A program made the translations under genes and the position numbers. Of a stretch of DNA of 64,000 nt, positions 8,401 through 15,499 are shown one piece after another. The DNA comes from DASXRU01 sp039933315 (lineage in GTDB: Bacteria > Acidobacteriota > Blastocatellia > Pyrinomonadales > Pyrinomonadaceae), in NCBI GenBank assembly GCA_039933315.1, contig JBDTOI010000003.1, forward strand, positions 4,724 to 68,723. The letters are read 5' to 3'. Numbering within the stretch: the stretch's first letter is position 1; every line of letters begins with the position of its first letter. The notes below the pieces were generated by a model. The model had not been told where the DNA came from and did not search any database. It saw only the letters and a program-made list of their open reading frames with translations.

Positions 8401-9240
8401 CCGGCGGCGAAGAGTGTTGTCTTACTAGGCGATCCGCAGCAGCTTGATCAGCCGCAACGTGGGGTGCATCCGCCGGGGGCGGGGGCTTCCGCGTTGTCGC
8501 ACCTGCTTAATGAACGGGCGACGATTGGAGAGGACCAGGGATTGTTTTTGGCGGATAGTTGGCGCTTGCATCCGGACGTTTGCCGGTTTACTTCGGAAGT
8601 TTTTTACGACGGTCGGCTGGTGTCTCGACCCGAGAACAGTAATCAACGGCTGAACTATTGTAGGGGCGGCACTCCGTGGCCGCCCCTTGTTCCGAGCGAG
8701 GGGCGTGCGAGCGAGGGACGCCCACGGAGGGACGCCCCTACAACCTTTGACGGCGCAGGTCTCAAATATGTGCCGGTTAACCACACGGGGAACCAGAGTG
8801 AGTCGCCGGAGGAAGTGGAAAGGGTTGCGGAGATCGTTGACAGTTTGCTGCGTGAAGGGACGACGTGGACGAACAAGAAGGGGGAGACTGCGCCGCTGTT
8901 GCTGAAGAACATACTTATCGTTGCTCCTTACAATGCGCAGGTTTCGGCGCTGGCCCGGCGACTGCCGCCGGGAGCGCGCGTGGGGACGGTGGATAAGTTC
9001 CAGGGGCAGGAGGCGCCGGTGGTTATTTATTCGATGACTACTTCGGCGCCGGAAGATGCGCCGCGGGGGATGGAGTTTCTTTACAGTTCAAACCGGCTCA
9101 ACGTGGCCACTTCGCGGGCGCAATGTGTGACGGTGCTGGTAGCGAACCCGAAGTTGTTTGATGTTCAGTGTCGAACGCCGCGGCAGATTGAGTTGGCTAA
9201 TGCGTTTTGCCGGTATCTGGAGCTGGCTCAAGTGATTTGA
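5413..9240 (+). CDS. TM0106-type RecB nuclease / RNase H-like exonuclease / SF1 helicase fusion
   Basis: A 1275-residue multidomain protein. The N-terminal RecB/Cas4-like nuclease (residues 1-230) has a core AD...YEVVETKLARS and an iron-sulphur pattern made of Cys13 (FLACQH) plus CxxCxxxxxC in ELCRVCDWASTC. Next is an RNase H-fold exonuclease with DFEGD (about 330), YHYGAYEE and YNRDDC. The C-terminal half is a Dna2/Upf1-like superfamily 1 helicase: GPPGSGKT (about 871), VDEAGQ, GDPQQLDQP, DSWRLHP, VDKFQGQE and NVATSRA. Such proteins are thought to process DNA ends or nucleic acid intermediates. Three in-frame interspersed-repeat insertions occur at residues about 353-382, 740-820 and 1082-1112, all outside these motifs. 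No frameshift is seen, so the enzyme may be functional. Confidence 0.9.
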   Translation: MFFATDIANFLACQHIATLNRDEAAGKIKKALFPDPGGDLLKKLGLQHEQKYLKELNETQGITLIEAPTDGPWAKAAGATVEAMRAGADAIYQATLLEDSGTPGWLPGLGGASWGGRADFLIRVDRPSDLGGWSYEVVETKLARSTKARAIIQLCFYSDLLSRIQGVTPEYMHVVLGGGAGTEKYFVQRYLAYFRKVRGEFEAADQSKDVTYPEPVELCRVCDWASTCDRRWRDDDHLSLVAGITGNQRKVLIENRITTVAELGRLELPVRPKMERIGDQALLTIREQARLQIQGREQGHPVYELLQPAEEGRGLCSLPSPSAGDMFLDFEGDQFAFEQGLEYLFGVVTLSDAGTRPLPRGGTELTGLQAEARPSERPQKGEAVYSAVWAFNRAEEKKAFEDFIATVMERLRLYPDMHIYHYGAYEETAIKRMAGQHGTCVDEVDQLLRRDVLVDLYRAVKQGVRASVESYSIKKMEPLYGFEREVQLLDANLALHTFQAVLAFGPGDEDIADIRKAIEGYNRDDCVSTLRLRNWLEEKRRGLEVITGAPLPRPAPKTDEEPGEDLSAYLARVRAVEARLTSNLPEDETEWTEEQKGRWLLAQLLEWHRREDKSAYWEYFRRCELTDEELQEDKSALGGLEYEGVVDKVKKSLVHRYRFPLQDHAIDRAKTVHDPRTQAPAGDVVAIDERALTIDIKRGVGSKVAHPTGLVPYDIIGAKVLRESLLQLGEWVADNGMDGEEREGLTPLSIGRGDGGEGLAAPQTPTPTLPQRERETEASEQTELQAPTLTLPQGERETEASEQTELQAPTLTLPQGEREEEYQAARELLLRKPPRLRGGTLTDLAANHESIELAKQVAMALDHTVLPIQGPPGSGKTYTGARMIVELVRNGKKVGITAVSHKVISKLLEETCAAAREAGLDLKAMQKVDTGDCCEDEMVTRAKDNDAVVTALAGGDVKVVAGTIWLWARNDMADSVDVLFVDEAGQMSLANVLAASPAAKSVVLLGDPQQLDQPQRGVHPPGAGASALSHLLNERATIGEDQGLFLADSWRLHPDVCRFTSEVFYDGRLVSRPENSNQRLNYCRGGTPWPPLVPSEGRASEGRPRRDAPTTFDGAGLKYVPVNHTGNQSESPEEVERVAEIVDSLLREGTTWTNKKGETAPLLLKNILIVAPYNAQVSALARRLPPGARVGTVDKFQGQEAPVVIYSMTTSAPEDAPRGMEFLYSSNRLNVATSRAQCVTVLVANPKLFDVQCRTPRQIELANAFCRYLELAQVI
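6471..6550. repeat. in-frame interspersed repeats inside the nuclease/helicase gene, site 1
   Basis: Two elements lie side by side: ggtacccgcccgctaccgcg with tggtggtact (a GTACC...GGTAC palindrome, 6473-6501) and a family B copy (ctccaggcagaagcccgacc and gtcagagagg, 6514-6543). Together they encode TRPLPRGGTELTGLQAEARP and PSERPQ. They sit in the exonuclease domain between EYLFGVVTL and YSAVWAFNRAEE, where the family has a loop. Confidence 0.7.
7640..7870. repeat. in-frame repeat cluster inside the nuclease/helicase gene, site 2, with exact 66-bp tandem copies
   Basis: Family C elements (cccccaccctaaccctcccc with caaggggagagg) occur several times. Two exact 66-bp copies run 7735-7800 and 7801-7866, preceded by a partial, slightly diverged copy (7699-7734) and an inverted element (7650-7685). 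A unit length divisible by three keeps the frame. The encoded repeats read APTLTLPQGERE then TEASEQTELQ. The cluster lies in the linker just before the helicase Walker A motif. Confidence 0.9.
8657..8745. repeat. in-frame composite palindrome inside the nuclease/helicase gene, site 3
   Basis: Two family A copies in opposite orientation (taggggcggcactccgtggc with cgcccc, 8661-8686, and gggacgcccacggagggacg with cccctacaa, 8715-8743) form one palindrome of about 88 bp. The reading frame is kept and encodes CRGGTPWPPLVPSEGRASEG and RPRRDAPT. It is placed between DGRLVSRPENSNQRLN and LKYVPVNHTGNQS, between the helicase DSWRLHP motif and the VDKFQGQE motif. Confidence 0.85.
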
Positions 9241-9264
9241 GCCCACTCCCAAATGCGAGTGGGT

Positions 9265-9325
9265 AAGGTTGAGGTTTCACGCAAAGGCGCTAAGAAGGGA
9301 AAAACATAAGGCGCAAAGAAGACAT
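9265..9325. repeat. dispersed TTTCACGCAAAGGCGC-type repeat
   Basis: The stretch gaggtttcacgcaaaggcgc then taagaaggg and aaggcgcaaagaaga matches shorter pieces at about 2435-2458, 19079-19105 (inverse) and 52315-52350 (inverse). It lies downstream of the nuclease/helicase gene and has no coding potential. Confidence 0.5.
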
Positions 9326-9395
9326 CACGAGGCCAAATCCTAAATTGTTACCGGTGGGGAAGTCGCAGAACGAAAGATCACGCAATCAAACAAAT

Positions 9396-9427
9396 AAAAA
9401 AGGCCCTGAATGAATCAGGGCCTTTTT
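9396..9427. terminator. intrinsic bidirectional terminator
   Basis: A perfect stem (aaaaaaggccctga, loop of five bases, tcagggccttttt) with an A-run on one side and a T-run on the other. It can stop the leftward surface-protein transcript that ends at 9449 and any rightward read-through from the nuclease/helicase gene. Confidence 0.9.
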
Positions 9428-9448
9428 GGTTTTAAAAGAAAGAACGAT

Positions 9449-11401
9449 CTAGTTACCGCATTCGGCGTTGGAATGGGTCACGATCGAACTGAAGCGCTGC
9501 TGGTATTCCGTCGAGGTAATGAACGAGCAAACCATGGCGTTCTGCTTTGTGGTGCTGCGCAAGGGGGCGCTGTTCACCTGGCCCAGCCAGAACAGGAAGC
9601 CGCCAATTTCTGCGTCACGACGGAGATAGCCGGCGTACTGCGTGTAAACAAACGACCGGTTGTAATCCGCATCGATGAACGGCCGATTGTCCACCGCCGC
9701 GCCAAATCCTGCGGGCACACACGGCGCCGCCGGACTTCCGGGCAGACGCTCGCAGCCATTCCAGTAATCATTTCCCAGATGGAACATTACCAGGCCGCGG
9801 CCGCCGTTGTTGAAGTGAGTGATCAAACCAGCACTTTGCGATGACAAGTCTGCGCCGGTGGCAGTCTGAATCGTCAACAGGACAGCATTAACAAACTGGC
9901 TGCCGGTTGAGAGGCTCAGAGGGTACTTCGTAATGAATTCTGGCCTCAGCACAAAGTTATTTGCCAGCGCCTGCTGAGTTGCAGCCAGAGTGGTGCCGCC
10001 CACTACCTGGGCCCTGTCCCGCATGAAGTTCGTGTAGCGGGGCATCTTTTTCGCTTCCACCAGGTTGGGATCTGAGTTGGGAATCGGCTGGTCATCACCG
10101 TAGGCCGCACGATAGAGCCGGTAAGCGTACGCGCCCGTTTGCTGAAACTCCTGTTCATAGAAGAACGCGTTCGAAACTCCGGTCCGTCGAGCGTTGATGC
10201 AGTTTTGATCGCTGCCACACGCAGTAATCTGTCCGGTCCAGAAGGCCGCTCCACCCGCATCTCCAGTACGTGCGAGAAAGTCGTGATAGTGCTGGCAGAC
10301 AAAGCTGGCTGCATCGTCAATGGGTTGCGTGCTCGACAACTCAGTAGTGTCGTCGGCGATCATGGACATCGCCGTGGATTGATTGCCCAGCACCGCGTTA
10401 GTCGGATTGCTCAGGGTCAGGTTGACACTTTCAGAGCCTTCGACGTTGTAGGCGTCTCTCGAGGCCAGCACAATAAATGTTCTGCTGGTCTGACCTGGCG
10501 CAAATGTTAGCGTGCCTGCGCCTAAGGTGTAGTCAGTGCGCTGCAGAGCCGAGCCATCGCCGGTGCGGTAATCGACTGTGGCCACACCGGTGGTGTCACC
10601 CGAACGGTTCACTGTAATCGTGGAAGCGGAACAACCTTCGTTTGCGTTGAAGGTGGCTGCGCTGAACTCGATGCCGGTGGGTAGGGCGTCTACTTGAGTG
10701 GAATCAATTGTGGCCGCCCCGTCCAGAGCAAAGACTCTGCCGGTGGTGCTGGCGCTGGTCGTCAGAGTGATGCTGGTGTCGGCAATTATGTGTCCGCGGA
10801 AAGTTGTTGAAGTGCCGATGGTCGCAGATGTGCCTACCTGCCACCAAACATTGGTTCCACGACCGCCACTGCTCATGATAACCGACGAGCTACTGGCCGT
10901 TGTGAGCGTGGTGCCAATCTGGAAAATGAAAATCGCGTTGGGGTCGCCACCATCGTTAAGCGTCAGTATCGCGTTCAGCTGTGCTGAGGTGTTGAAGCAA
11001 TAGACGCCTGGATTGAGCGAAAGAAAGCCGGGCGTCTGTCCCAGGATATTCCCGGTCAAATTGTTCGATGAAGGACAGACCTGTCCTGCGAGATTATTGT
11101 AGGCGATACGGGCATCAACCTTGGCCGGGCCAGCGAGAGATCCCACGCCTGAATATATTTGGCCATTCTGGACTATTGCGGGTGGAAAGCCAGTAACCGC
11201 ACTTCCGGGGCTGACTCCGACATTACCGGAGATCACGGCCGGGCCCGTGGCGGTTATTGCGGTGCCGCCCAGGACAGCAAAGCTTTGCGCATTGCCCAGC
11301 GGTGGAACGGTCTGAGCGAGAGCCGAGCGCGACGAGGCTACGAATAAGAGTGTGGCGAATATTAATAGAGTTGCAGAAAGACACTTATTGCTATAGTTCA
11401 T
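9449..11401 (-). CDS. secreted ice-binding-like (DUF3494) / Calx-beta / DUF4214 protein
   Basis: The chosen ATG at 11401 gives 650 residues starting with a signal peptide (MNYSNKCLSATLLIFATLLF, cut near ALAQ). Residues about 35-245 are a DUF3494 ice-binding-like beta-solenoid (LGNAQSFAVLGG, GNVGVSPGSAVTGFPP, YNNLAGQ, NPGVYCF, TFRGHIIADTSITL). Residues about 250-365 form a Calx-beta domain (ATFNANEGCSASTITVNRSG ... FIVLASRDAYNVEGSE). The C-terminal 250 residues are DUF4214 (FVCQHYHDFLARTGDAGG, AFWTGQI, YEQEFQQTGAYAYRLYRAAY). DUF3494 proteins bind ice or act as adhesins; DUF4214 is common in large surface proteins. The likely role is exported adhesion or surface attachment. An upstream in-frame start at 11485 would spoil the signal peptide. 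Confidence 0.88.
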   Translation of the reverse strand: MNYSNKCLSATLLIFATLLFVASSRSALAQTVPPLGNAQSFAVLGGTAITATGPAVISGNVGVSPGSAVTGFPPAIVQNGQIYSGVGSLAGPAKVDARIAYNNLAGQVCPSSNNLTGNILGQTPGFLSLNPGVYCFNTSAQLNAILTLNDGGDPNAIFIFQIGTTLTTASSSSVIMSSGGRGTNVWWQVGTSATIGTSTTFRGHIIADTSITLTTSASTTGRVFALDGAATIDSTQVDALPTGIEFSAATFNANEGCSASTITVNRSGDTTGVATVDYRTGDGSALQRTDYTLGAGTLTFAPGQTSRTFIVLASRDAYNVEGSESVNLTLSNPTNAVLGNQSTAMSMIADDTTELSSTQPIDDAASFVCQHYHDFLARTGDAGGAAFWTGQITACGSDQNCINARRTGVSNAFFYEQEFQQTGAYAYRLYRAAYGDDQPIPNSDPNLVEAKKMPRYTNFMRDRAQVVGGTTLAATQQALANNFVLRPEFITKYPLSLSTGSQFVNAVLLTIQTATGADLSSQSAGLITHFNNGGRGLVMFHLGNDYWNGCERLPGSPAAPCVPAGFGAAVDNRPFIDADYNRSFVYTQYAGYLRRDAEIGGFLFWLGQVNSAPLRSTTKQNAMVCSFITSTEYQQRFSSIVTHSNAECGN

Positions 11402-11781
11402 ACGGATTCCCTTTTCTGTTAGGAGGTTTAGTACCGGAAAAAAGAACAACCCGGGAGGGGTGTGCATTTGAGGGGCTGCACACAAGGTCTACGGCATTAA
11501 GATTCTTTCTTCAACGCTGCGGCGAAGTCATGTTAGTTCTCATAGTCGAACTGAACAGATCTGAATCTATTCGTCGCGGAGATAGTTATACACTGTCTGC
11601 ACGACGGTGTCGGTACGTTTCCACACATATAGATTGTCACACCAACAGCGTTTCATAACAAAAGGGCATTTAGGCGAGAACGTGTGCGCGGCACGAAAGA
11701 AACACAACAAGAACACAGCATCAACACAACAGGGTTTTGAAAGGAAAAGTTTCAGAGGCGTGACCGACTAACTTGTATCTG

Positions 11782-11800
11782 TGTGTTAGCGCACCGACAG
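11782..11800 (+). promoter_or_regulatory. 19-bp conserved motif TGTGYGNYAGCGCACNGAC, copy 1
   Basis: The sequence tgtgttagcgcaccgacag region reads TGTGTGTTAGCGCACCGAC when taken from 11780. The core GTGTG-TTAG-CGCAC is an inverted repeat with one G:T pair. It lies about 250 bases upstream of the glycine-zipper secreted protein gene and in the same orientation. See the copies at 17643-17661 and 29457-29475. Confidence 0.5.
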
Positions 11801-11900
11801 TTAAGGCCCGAAATGTTATTCCTTACCTTACTACCGAACTGACCTGCGACAGCATTATCCATTCCTCTCTCCCTACGTCGGTCCGCGGTTCAGTGAGCAT

Positions 11901-11991
11901 TTTGTAGGGGCGGCACTCCGTGGCCGCCCCTGTATTTCCGGAAGAGAGTGCGCGGGAAGAAGGGGTGGCCACGGCGTGCCACCCCGACAAA
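11901..11991. repeat. composite palindrome, two inverted family A copies
   Basis: The left copy (tttgtaggggcggcactccg with tggccgcccc, 11901-11930) and the right inverted copy (aggggtggccacggcgtgcc with accccgacaa, 11961-11990) form one palindrome with a 30-base centre. It lies about 55 bases upstream of the start at 12048, so it is probably in the 5' untranslated region of that gene. Confidence 0.8.
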
Positions 11992-12047
11992 TCCTTGCCG
12001 GAGTTAATAGCATAAACCGTAACTCAAACACATTGAAAGAAGGAAAG

Positions 12048-13964
12048 ATGAAGATCTCAAAACGTATAGTTTCTATATTGCTACTGATCGCGCTCTCAGG
12101 CATTGGCCTCAGCGTAAATGCGCAGCAGCAGTCTTCGCGCAACAATACTCGCCAGGTGGGTGACATACTCCACCGGCTGACCCAGAGCTCACAAGACTTC
12201 CGCAGTTCTCTAACTGATGCCATCGAGAACCGGCGCGATGACAACCGGCCCGAGAATGATATCAATTCGTTCGAGCGTGATTTCGCCAACGCTACAGCTC
12301 AGTTGAACACTCGATTCACACGTGGCCGCGCCGGCATTGGCGACGTTCGCAATGTGCTGCAGAAGGCATCGGTGGTAAATGGCTTCATGAATCGCCATCG
12401 CCTGAACTCGCAGGCGCAGGACGACTGGGCTTCAGTGCGCACCAATCTTAACGCGCTGGCGAATGCCTATGGCGTAACCTCGCAATTGAGCTCGCAGGCT
12501 GTGCCGCGGGGCAACTCAAATCGAGACTCGCGTCTGTCCGAGAACGAACTCGATCAGTTAATCGGACGGATCGAAGGCGGCGAGGACACGTTCCGTTTAA
12601 GTATTACGGATGCGTATGGTAAGACGCGCGGCGGGCAGATGCCTCGCCAAATCGGTATGTATGATTCCATGCGACTTCTGCATGACGCGACGACACAACT
12701 GCGTGCCCAGTTCAACGCCAGACAGCCACTCGGTACTTTTATCGAACGCGTGCTCGCGCGAGCGACACCGATTAACACCTACATGCGCAACAACAGGCTA
12801 ACCACCTCCGCGCAGAACAGTTGGTCAACTTTGCGTGAAGACCTGAACACGCTGGCCGGCGCACATAACCTCTCTGCGAGTTGGCAGAATGGGACCGACA
12901 CGCTGGGGAATAACTTCAATAGTGGCCTAACCGGCACTTTCAGACTGGATGCAACCCGCAGCGACAACCCCCGGGATATCGCGGAACGCGCTACTCGCAG
13001 TCTTTCGAATAACGAACGGCAGGGTGTCTCTGATCGCATGCTGGCACGGCTCGAATCACCAGAGATGCTGGCAATCCAGCGCTCTGGTTCAACGATAACC
13101 CTTGCGTCATCGCGCGCTCAGCAGTCAACATTTCAAGCCGACGGCGTTGAGCGTCGCGAGCAAGTTGGGAATGGCCTTGCCAGCCGCGTAACCGCGACCT
13201 TGCAGGGCGACCGGTTGACCGTAAGATCGACCGGCTTCCGCGATACCGATTTCAATGTGACTTTCGAGTCCATCGACAACGGCAGTGGTTTGCGCGTGAG
13301 GCGGGAAATATTGTCCGACCGGATGAACCAACCAGTAGTAGTTAACAGTGTCTATGAACGCACTTCGGATGCGGCGCAGTGGAATATTTTCAACGGCGCG
13401 CAACCAACCCTTGGTAACAGCAGCACCAGCAGCGGCGAATTCATCGTACGCGATGGTGAAACCGTAGTGGCCGTCCTGAACGAGGATCTAACCACGAAAA
13501 CCGCAAGGCAGGGCGACCGGTTCACCATGACCGTGCGCCAGCCTGGTGAATACCAGGGTGCAATTATCGAGGGCACGGTAGGAACTGTAGAGACTGGTGG
13601 ACGTTTGACGGGCCGGGCGGGGATATCGCTTAACTTCGACTCCATCCGCCTGCGTAATGGTCAAACCTACAGGTTTGCCGGAATCCTGGGGAACGTTCGC
13701 ACTGTAAATGGCGACAACGTCCGGGTCGATAACGAAGGCAGCGCGCAGGGCGACAACCAGACCACACAAACAGTCCAGCGCGCAGGCATCGGTACCGCCA
13801 TCGGCGCGATCATCGGCGCCATCGCCAGTGGCGGCAAAGGCGCTGCAATCGGCGGCATCATCGGCGCCGCGGGCGGGGCCGGATCGGTTTACGTTCAAGG
13901 CAAAGACAATCTCGAGCTCTTGAGCGGCACGGAACTGACGATTAGGGCAGGAGCGCCGAGGTAG
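12048..13964 (+). CDS. secreted protein with duplicated helical domain and C-terminal glycine zipper
   Basis: The start at 12048 is set by the ribosome binding site aaggaaag and by the signal peptide (MKISKRIVSILLLIALSGIG, cut after VNAQ). The mature protein has two related domains of about 110 residues (about 35-145 and 165-275); compare VLQKASVVNGFMNRHRLNSQ with VLARATPINTYMRNNRLTTS, and VRTNLNALANAYG with LREDLNTLAGAHN. A beta-rich region follows (290-560), then a glycine zipper (IGTAIGAIIGAIASGGKG, IGGIIGAAGGAG) that may insert in a membrane, and a conserved tail with DNLELLSGTELTIRAG. Function unknown; cell-envelope location inferred. The gene ends 60 bases before a strong terminator. 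Confidence 0.85.
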   Translation: MKISKRIVSILLLIALSGIGLSVNAQQQSSRNNTRQVGDILHRLTQSSQDFRSSLTDAIENRRDDNRPENDINSFERDFANATAQLNTRFTRGRAGIGDVRNVLQKASVVNGFMNRHRLNSQAQDDWASVRTNLNALANAYGVTSQLSSQAVPRGNSNRDSRLSENELDQLIGRIEGGEDTFRLSITDAYGKTRGGQMPRQIGMYDSMRLLHDATTQLRAQFNARQPLGTFIERVLARATPINTYMRNNRLTTSAQNSWSTLREDLNTLAGAHNLSASWQNGTDTLGNNFNSGLTGTFRLDATRSDNPRDIAERATRSLSNNERQGVSDRMLARLESPEMLAIQRSGSTITLASSRAQQSTFQADGVERREQVGNGLASRVTATLQGDRLTVRSTGFRDTDFNVTFESIDNGSGLRVRREILSDRMNQPVVVNSVYERTSDAAQWNIFNGAQPTLGNSSTSSGEFIVRDGETVVAVLNEDLTTKTARQGDRFTMTVRQPGEYQGAIIEGTVGTVETGGRLTGRAGISLNFDSIRLRNGQTYRFAGILGNVRTVNGDNVRVDNEGSAQGDNQTTQTVQRAGIGTAIGAIIGAIASGGKGAAIGGIIGAAGGAGSVYVQGKDNLELLSGTELTIRAGAPR

Positions 13965-14021
13965 TTAACCAGCGGGTTAAGCTCTTCGTTTGCAAAAGGA
14001 CGAGGTTGCAAGCTGAGGGGG

Positions 14022-14060
14022 GGGTTGAATGCTCAAGCAAGGGCATTCAACCCTTTTCTT
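14022..14060 (+). terminator. intrinsic terminator
   Basis: The stem gggttgaatgc/gcattcaaccc (14022-14032 and 14043-14053) is followed by ttttctttt. It ends the transcript of the glycine-zipper protein gene. Confidence 0.9.
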
Positions 14061-14124
14061 TTCTTGATACTTGATATTCCCACAGTGATCCATGCAACTC
14101 CGGTAACCTTCAACGGGGCGTCAT

Positions 14125-14276
14125 TCCCCTCCCTTTGGGAGGGGTTAGGGGAGGGACGAAGTTAGGACGATGTAACGCGAAACGAAACGTTCGCGCGCGG
14201 GCTTAAGCCCGCGCGCGCGGCTGCGTTGGAGCAGTGGCTACAAGCCCTCCCCTAACCCCTCCCATGGGGAGGGGGA
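14125..14276. repeat. inverted family C pair enclosing a GC palindrome
   Basis: The arms are tcccctccctttgggagggg with ttaggggagg (14125-14154) and ccctcccctaacccctccca with tggggaggg (14245-14273). Each arm is itself palindromic. Between them is a perfect palindrome centred on GGGCTTAAGCCC (14191-14219). The whole can form a large cruciform. Confidence 0.75.
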
Positions 14277-14383
14277 CAAAGCTACTTTCCTCTCACCTCC
14301 ATCAGTGCAGTACTTTGGTGGCATCGACTGGCAACGACTCGTGATCCTTCAACATCCACCGGGACACCCTTGCATTTCACGTT

Positions 14384-14526
14384 CGCAAACTAACAGTTTG
14401 CGTTACAATGCTCCGACTTCAAACACAGATCTGCGGGAACGCAAACTATTAGTTTGCGTGAGTAACCGTAATTGCTGGTGGGGGCTAACAAGCTTCCATC
14501 GCAGCGTCGCAAACTAATAGTTTGGG
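14384..14526. repeat. three GCAAACTAATAGTTTGC palindromes upstream of aqpZ
   Basis: Copies are cgcaaactaacagtttgcg (14384-14402), cgcaaactattagtttgcg (14440-14458) and cgcaaactaatagtttggg (14508-14526). Start-to-start spacing is 56 and 68 bases. The third ends about 19 bases before the aqpZ start codon. They may be operators or simply an interspersed repeat family. Confidence 0.75.
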
Positions 14527-14544
14527 TTACATCAGGGGGTAATC

Positions 14545-15288
14545 ATGAACAAATACTTTGCTGAACTGGTTGGCACTTTCGTCCTGGTATTTGCGAGTTG
14601 CGGCAGCGCCGTACTGGCGGGAGACAAGATTGGCTTTCTGGGTGTTTCGCTCGCCTTCGGTCTTTCTTTGCTGGCAATGATATATGCCATCGGACCAATT
14701 TCCGGTTGCCATATCAACCCCGCCGTCACGGTCGGGTTGCTAATTACCAGGAAGATGAACCCGAAGGATGCGCCCGGCTATATCGGGGCGCAAATCGCCG
14801 GCGCCATTATCGCCTCCGCCGTACTGTTGCTCATCGTCCAGGGAGCACCCAACGGTTACGATCCGGCAGTCGCAGGCTTTGCCGCAAACGGTTACGGGCT
14901 GCACTCGCCGGGCGGCTACAGCTTACAATCCGCGTTGCTGGTCGAGATTGTGCTGACGTTCCTGCTGGTGTTTACAGTGTTAGGCGCCACCGACCTGCGC
15001 GCGCCGGTTGGCTTTGCCGGAATCGCCATTGGTCTGGTGCTAACGCTGATCCACCTGGTCGGTATTCCCGTAACCAACACGTCCGTGAATCCGGCTCGCA
15101 GTATTGGACCGGCGCTCTTCGTGCGCGGATGGGCCTTGAGCCAGCTCTGGTTATTTATCATCGCGCCAATAATCGGCGCAGCGATCGCGGCGGGTGTATA
15201 CATGGTTACTCATCGGCCCGCGACACAGATAACTGCCAGGGAAGCGGAGCGCGCACTGGATAGCGAACAGGCTGAGAGGCGGCTCTGA
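14545..15288 (+). CDS. aqpZ: aquaporin Z
   Basis: A 247-residue channel of the major intrinsic protein family with six membrane helices and two half-helices. The first NPA box is in [11 protein letters not shown] (residues 58-60) and the second in [15 protein letters not shown], followed by the selectivity-filter arginine. The GCHINPAVT context and the histidine in [12 protein letters not shown] match water-specific AqpZ rather than glycerol facilitators. It passes water across the inner membrane. A ggggg ribosome binding site precedes ATG by four to eight bases. The tail after residue 230 ([17 protein letters not shown]) is charged and cytoplasmic. It stands alone; three palindromes directly upstream may regulate it. 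Confidence 0.95.
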   Translation: MNKYFAELVGTFVLVFASCGSAVLAGDKIGFLGVSLAFGLSLLAMIYAIGPISGCHINPAVTVGLLITRKMNPKDAPGYIGAQIAGAIIASAVLLLIVQGAPNGYDPAVAGFAANGYGLHSPGGYSLQSALLVEIVLTFLLVFTVLGATDLRAPVGFAGIAIGLVLTLIHLVGIPVTNTSVNPARSIGPALFVRGWALSQLWLFIIAPIIGAAIAAGVYMVTHRPATQITAREAERALDSEQAERRL

Positions 15289-15427
15289 TATTTTAGTGCC
15301 GCCGGGCTGCGGTTCGGTAAGAAATTTGGCCGCAAATATACCCGCGCCAGAAACATAAGAATGGCGCAGGGTGGATCTTTTGGGCCCAGGAACCGGAAGC
15401 TGACGCAAGGAAGAAGTAGCGCTAAGC

Positions 15428-15498
15428 GGAAGCCCGTTAGCGAGGGCTCCTCTCGAGCAGCTTCAGGAGCCCTCCCTCATGGTCGGGCTTCTGCCTGG
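15428..15498. repeat. family B repeats in inverted arrangement
   Basis: A short copy (ggaagcccgttagcgagggc with tcc, 15428-15450) faces a full copy (ggagccctccctcatggtcg with ggcttctgcctgg, 15466-15498). The right end touches the stop codon of the small glycine-zipper gene at 15500. Confidence 0.65.
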
Positions 15499-15499
15499 T

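Larger units (their letters stand above)
11402..12047. other. gene-free divergent intergenic region with a composite palindrome and a shared 19-bp motif
   Basis: No supported gene in about 645 bases between two divergently transcribed secreted-protein genes. It holds a 19-bp motif at 11782-11800, found also upstream of two other genes in the window, and a composite family A palindrome at 11901-11991. The rest is AT-richer than the genes and should contain both promoters, but no box is convincing. Confidence 0.6.
13965..14544. other. gene-free region with terminator and three repeat families
   Basis: No gene is supported. In order it holds a terminator (14022-14060), an inverted pair of family C repeats (14125-14156 and 14245-14276) with a CGCGCGCGGGCTTAAGCCC-type palindrome between them (14191-14219), and three GCAAACTAATAGTTTGC palindromes (14384-14526) that lead up to aqpZ. 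Confidence 0.75.

Noticed and set aside
5413..9240. Cas4 of a CRISPR system
   Set aside because: The N-terminal domain resembles Cas4, but the fusion with RNase H-like and SF1 helicase domains is the TM0106 architecture and no other cas gene is near.
14305..14517. Rightward 70-codon open frame before aqpZ
   Set aside because: Most of it translates the GCAAACTAATAGTTTGC palindromes, so it is an accident of the repeats.
14384..14526. CRISPR array
   Set aside because: Only three units, each itself a palindrome of 19 bases, with spacing of unequal length (37 and 49 bases), and no cas gene in the window.
14598..15263. Rightward 221-codon open frame in another frame of aqpZ
   Set aside because: Arg-rich shadow frame. 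The aqpZ frame carries both NPA boxes and six membrane helices.
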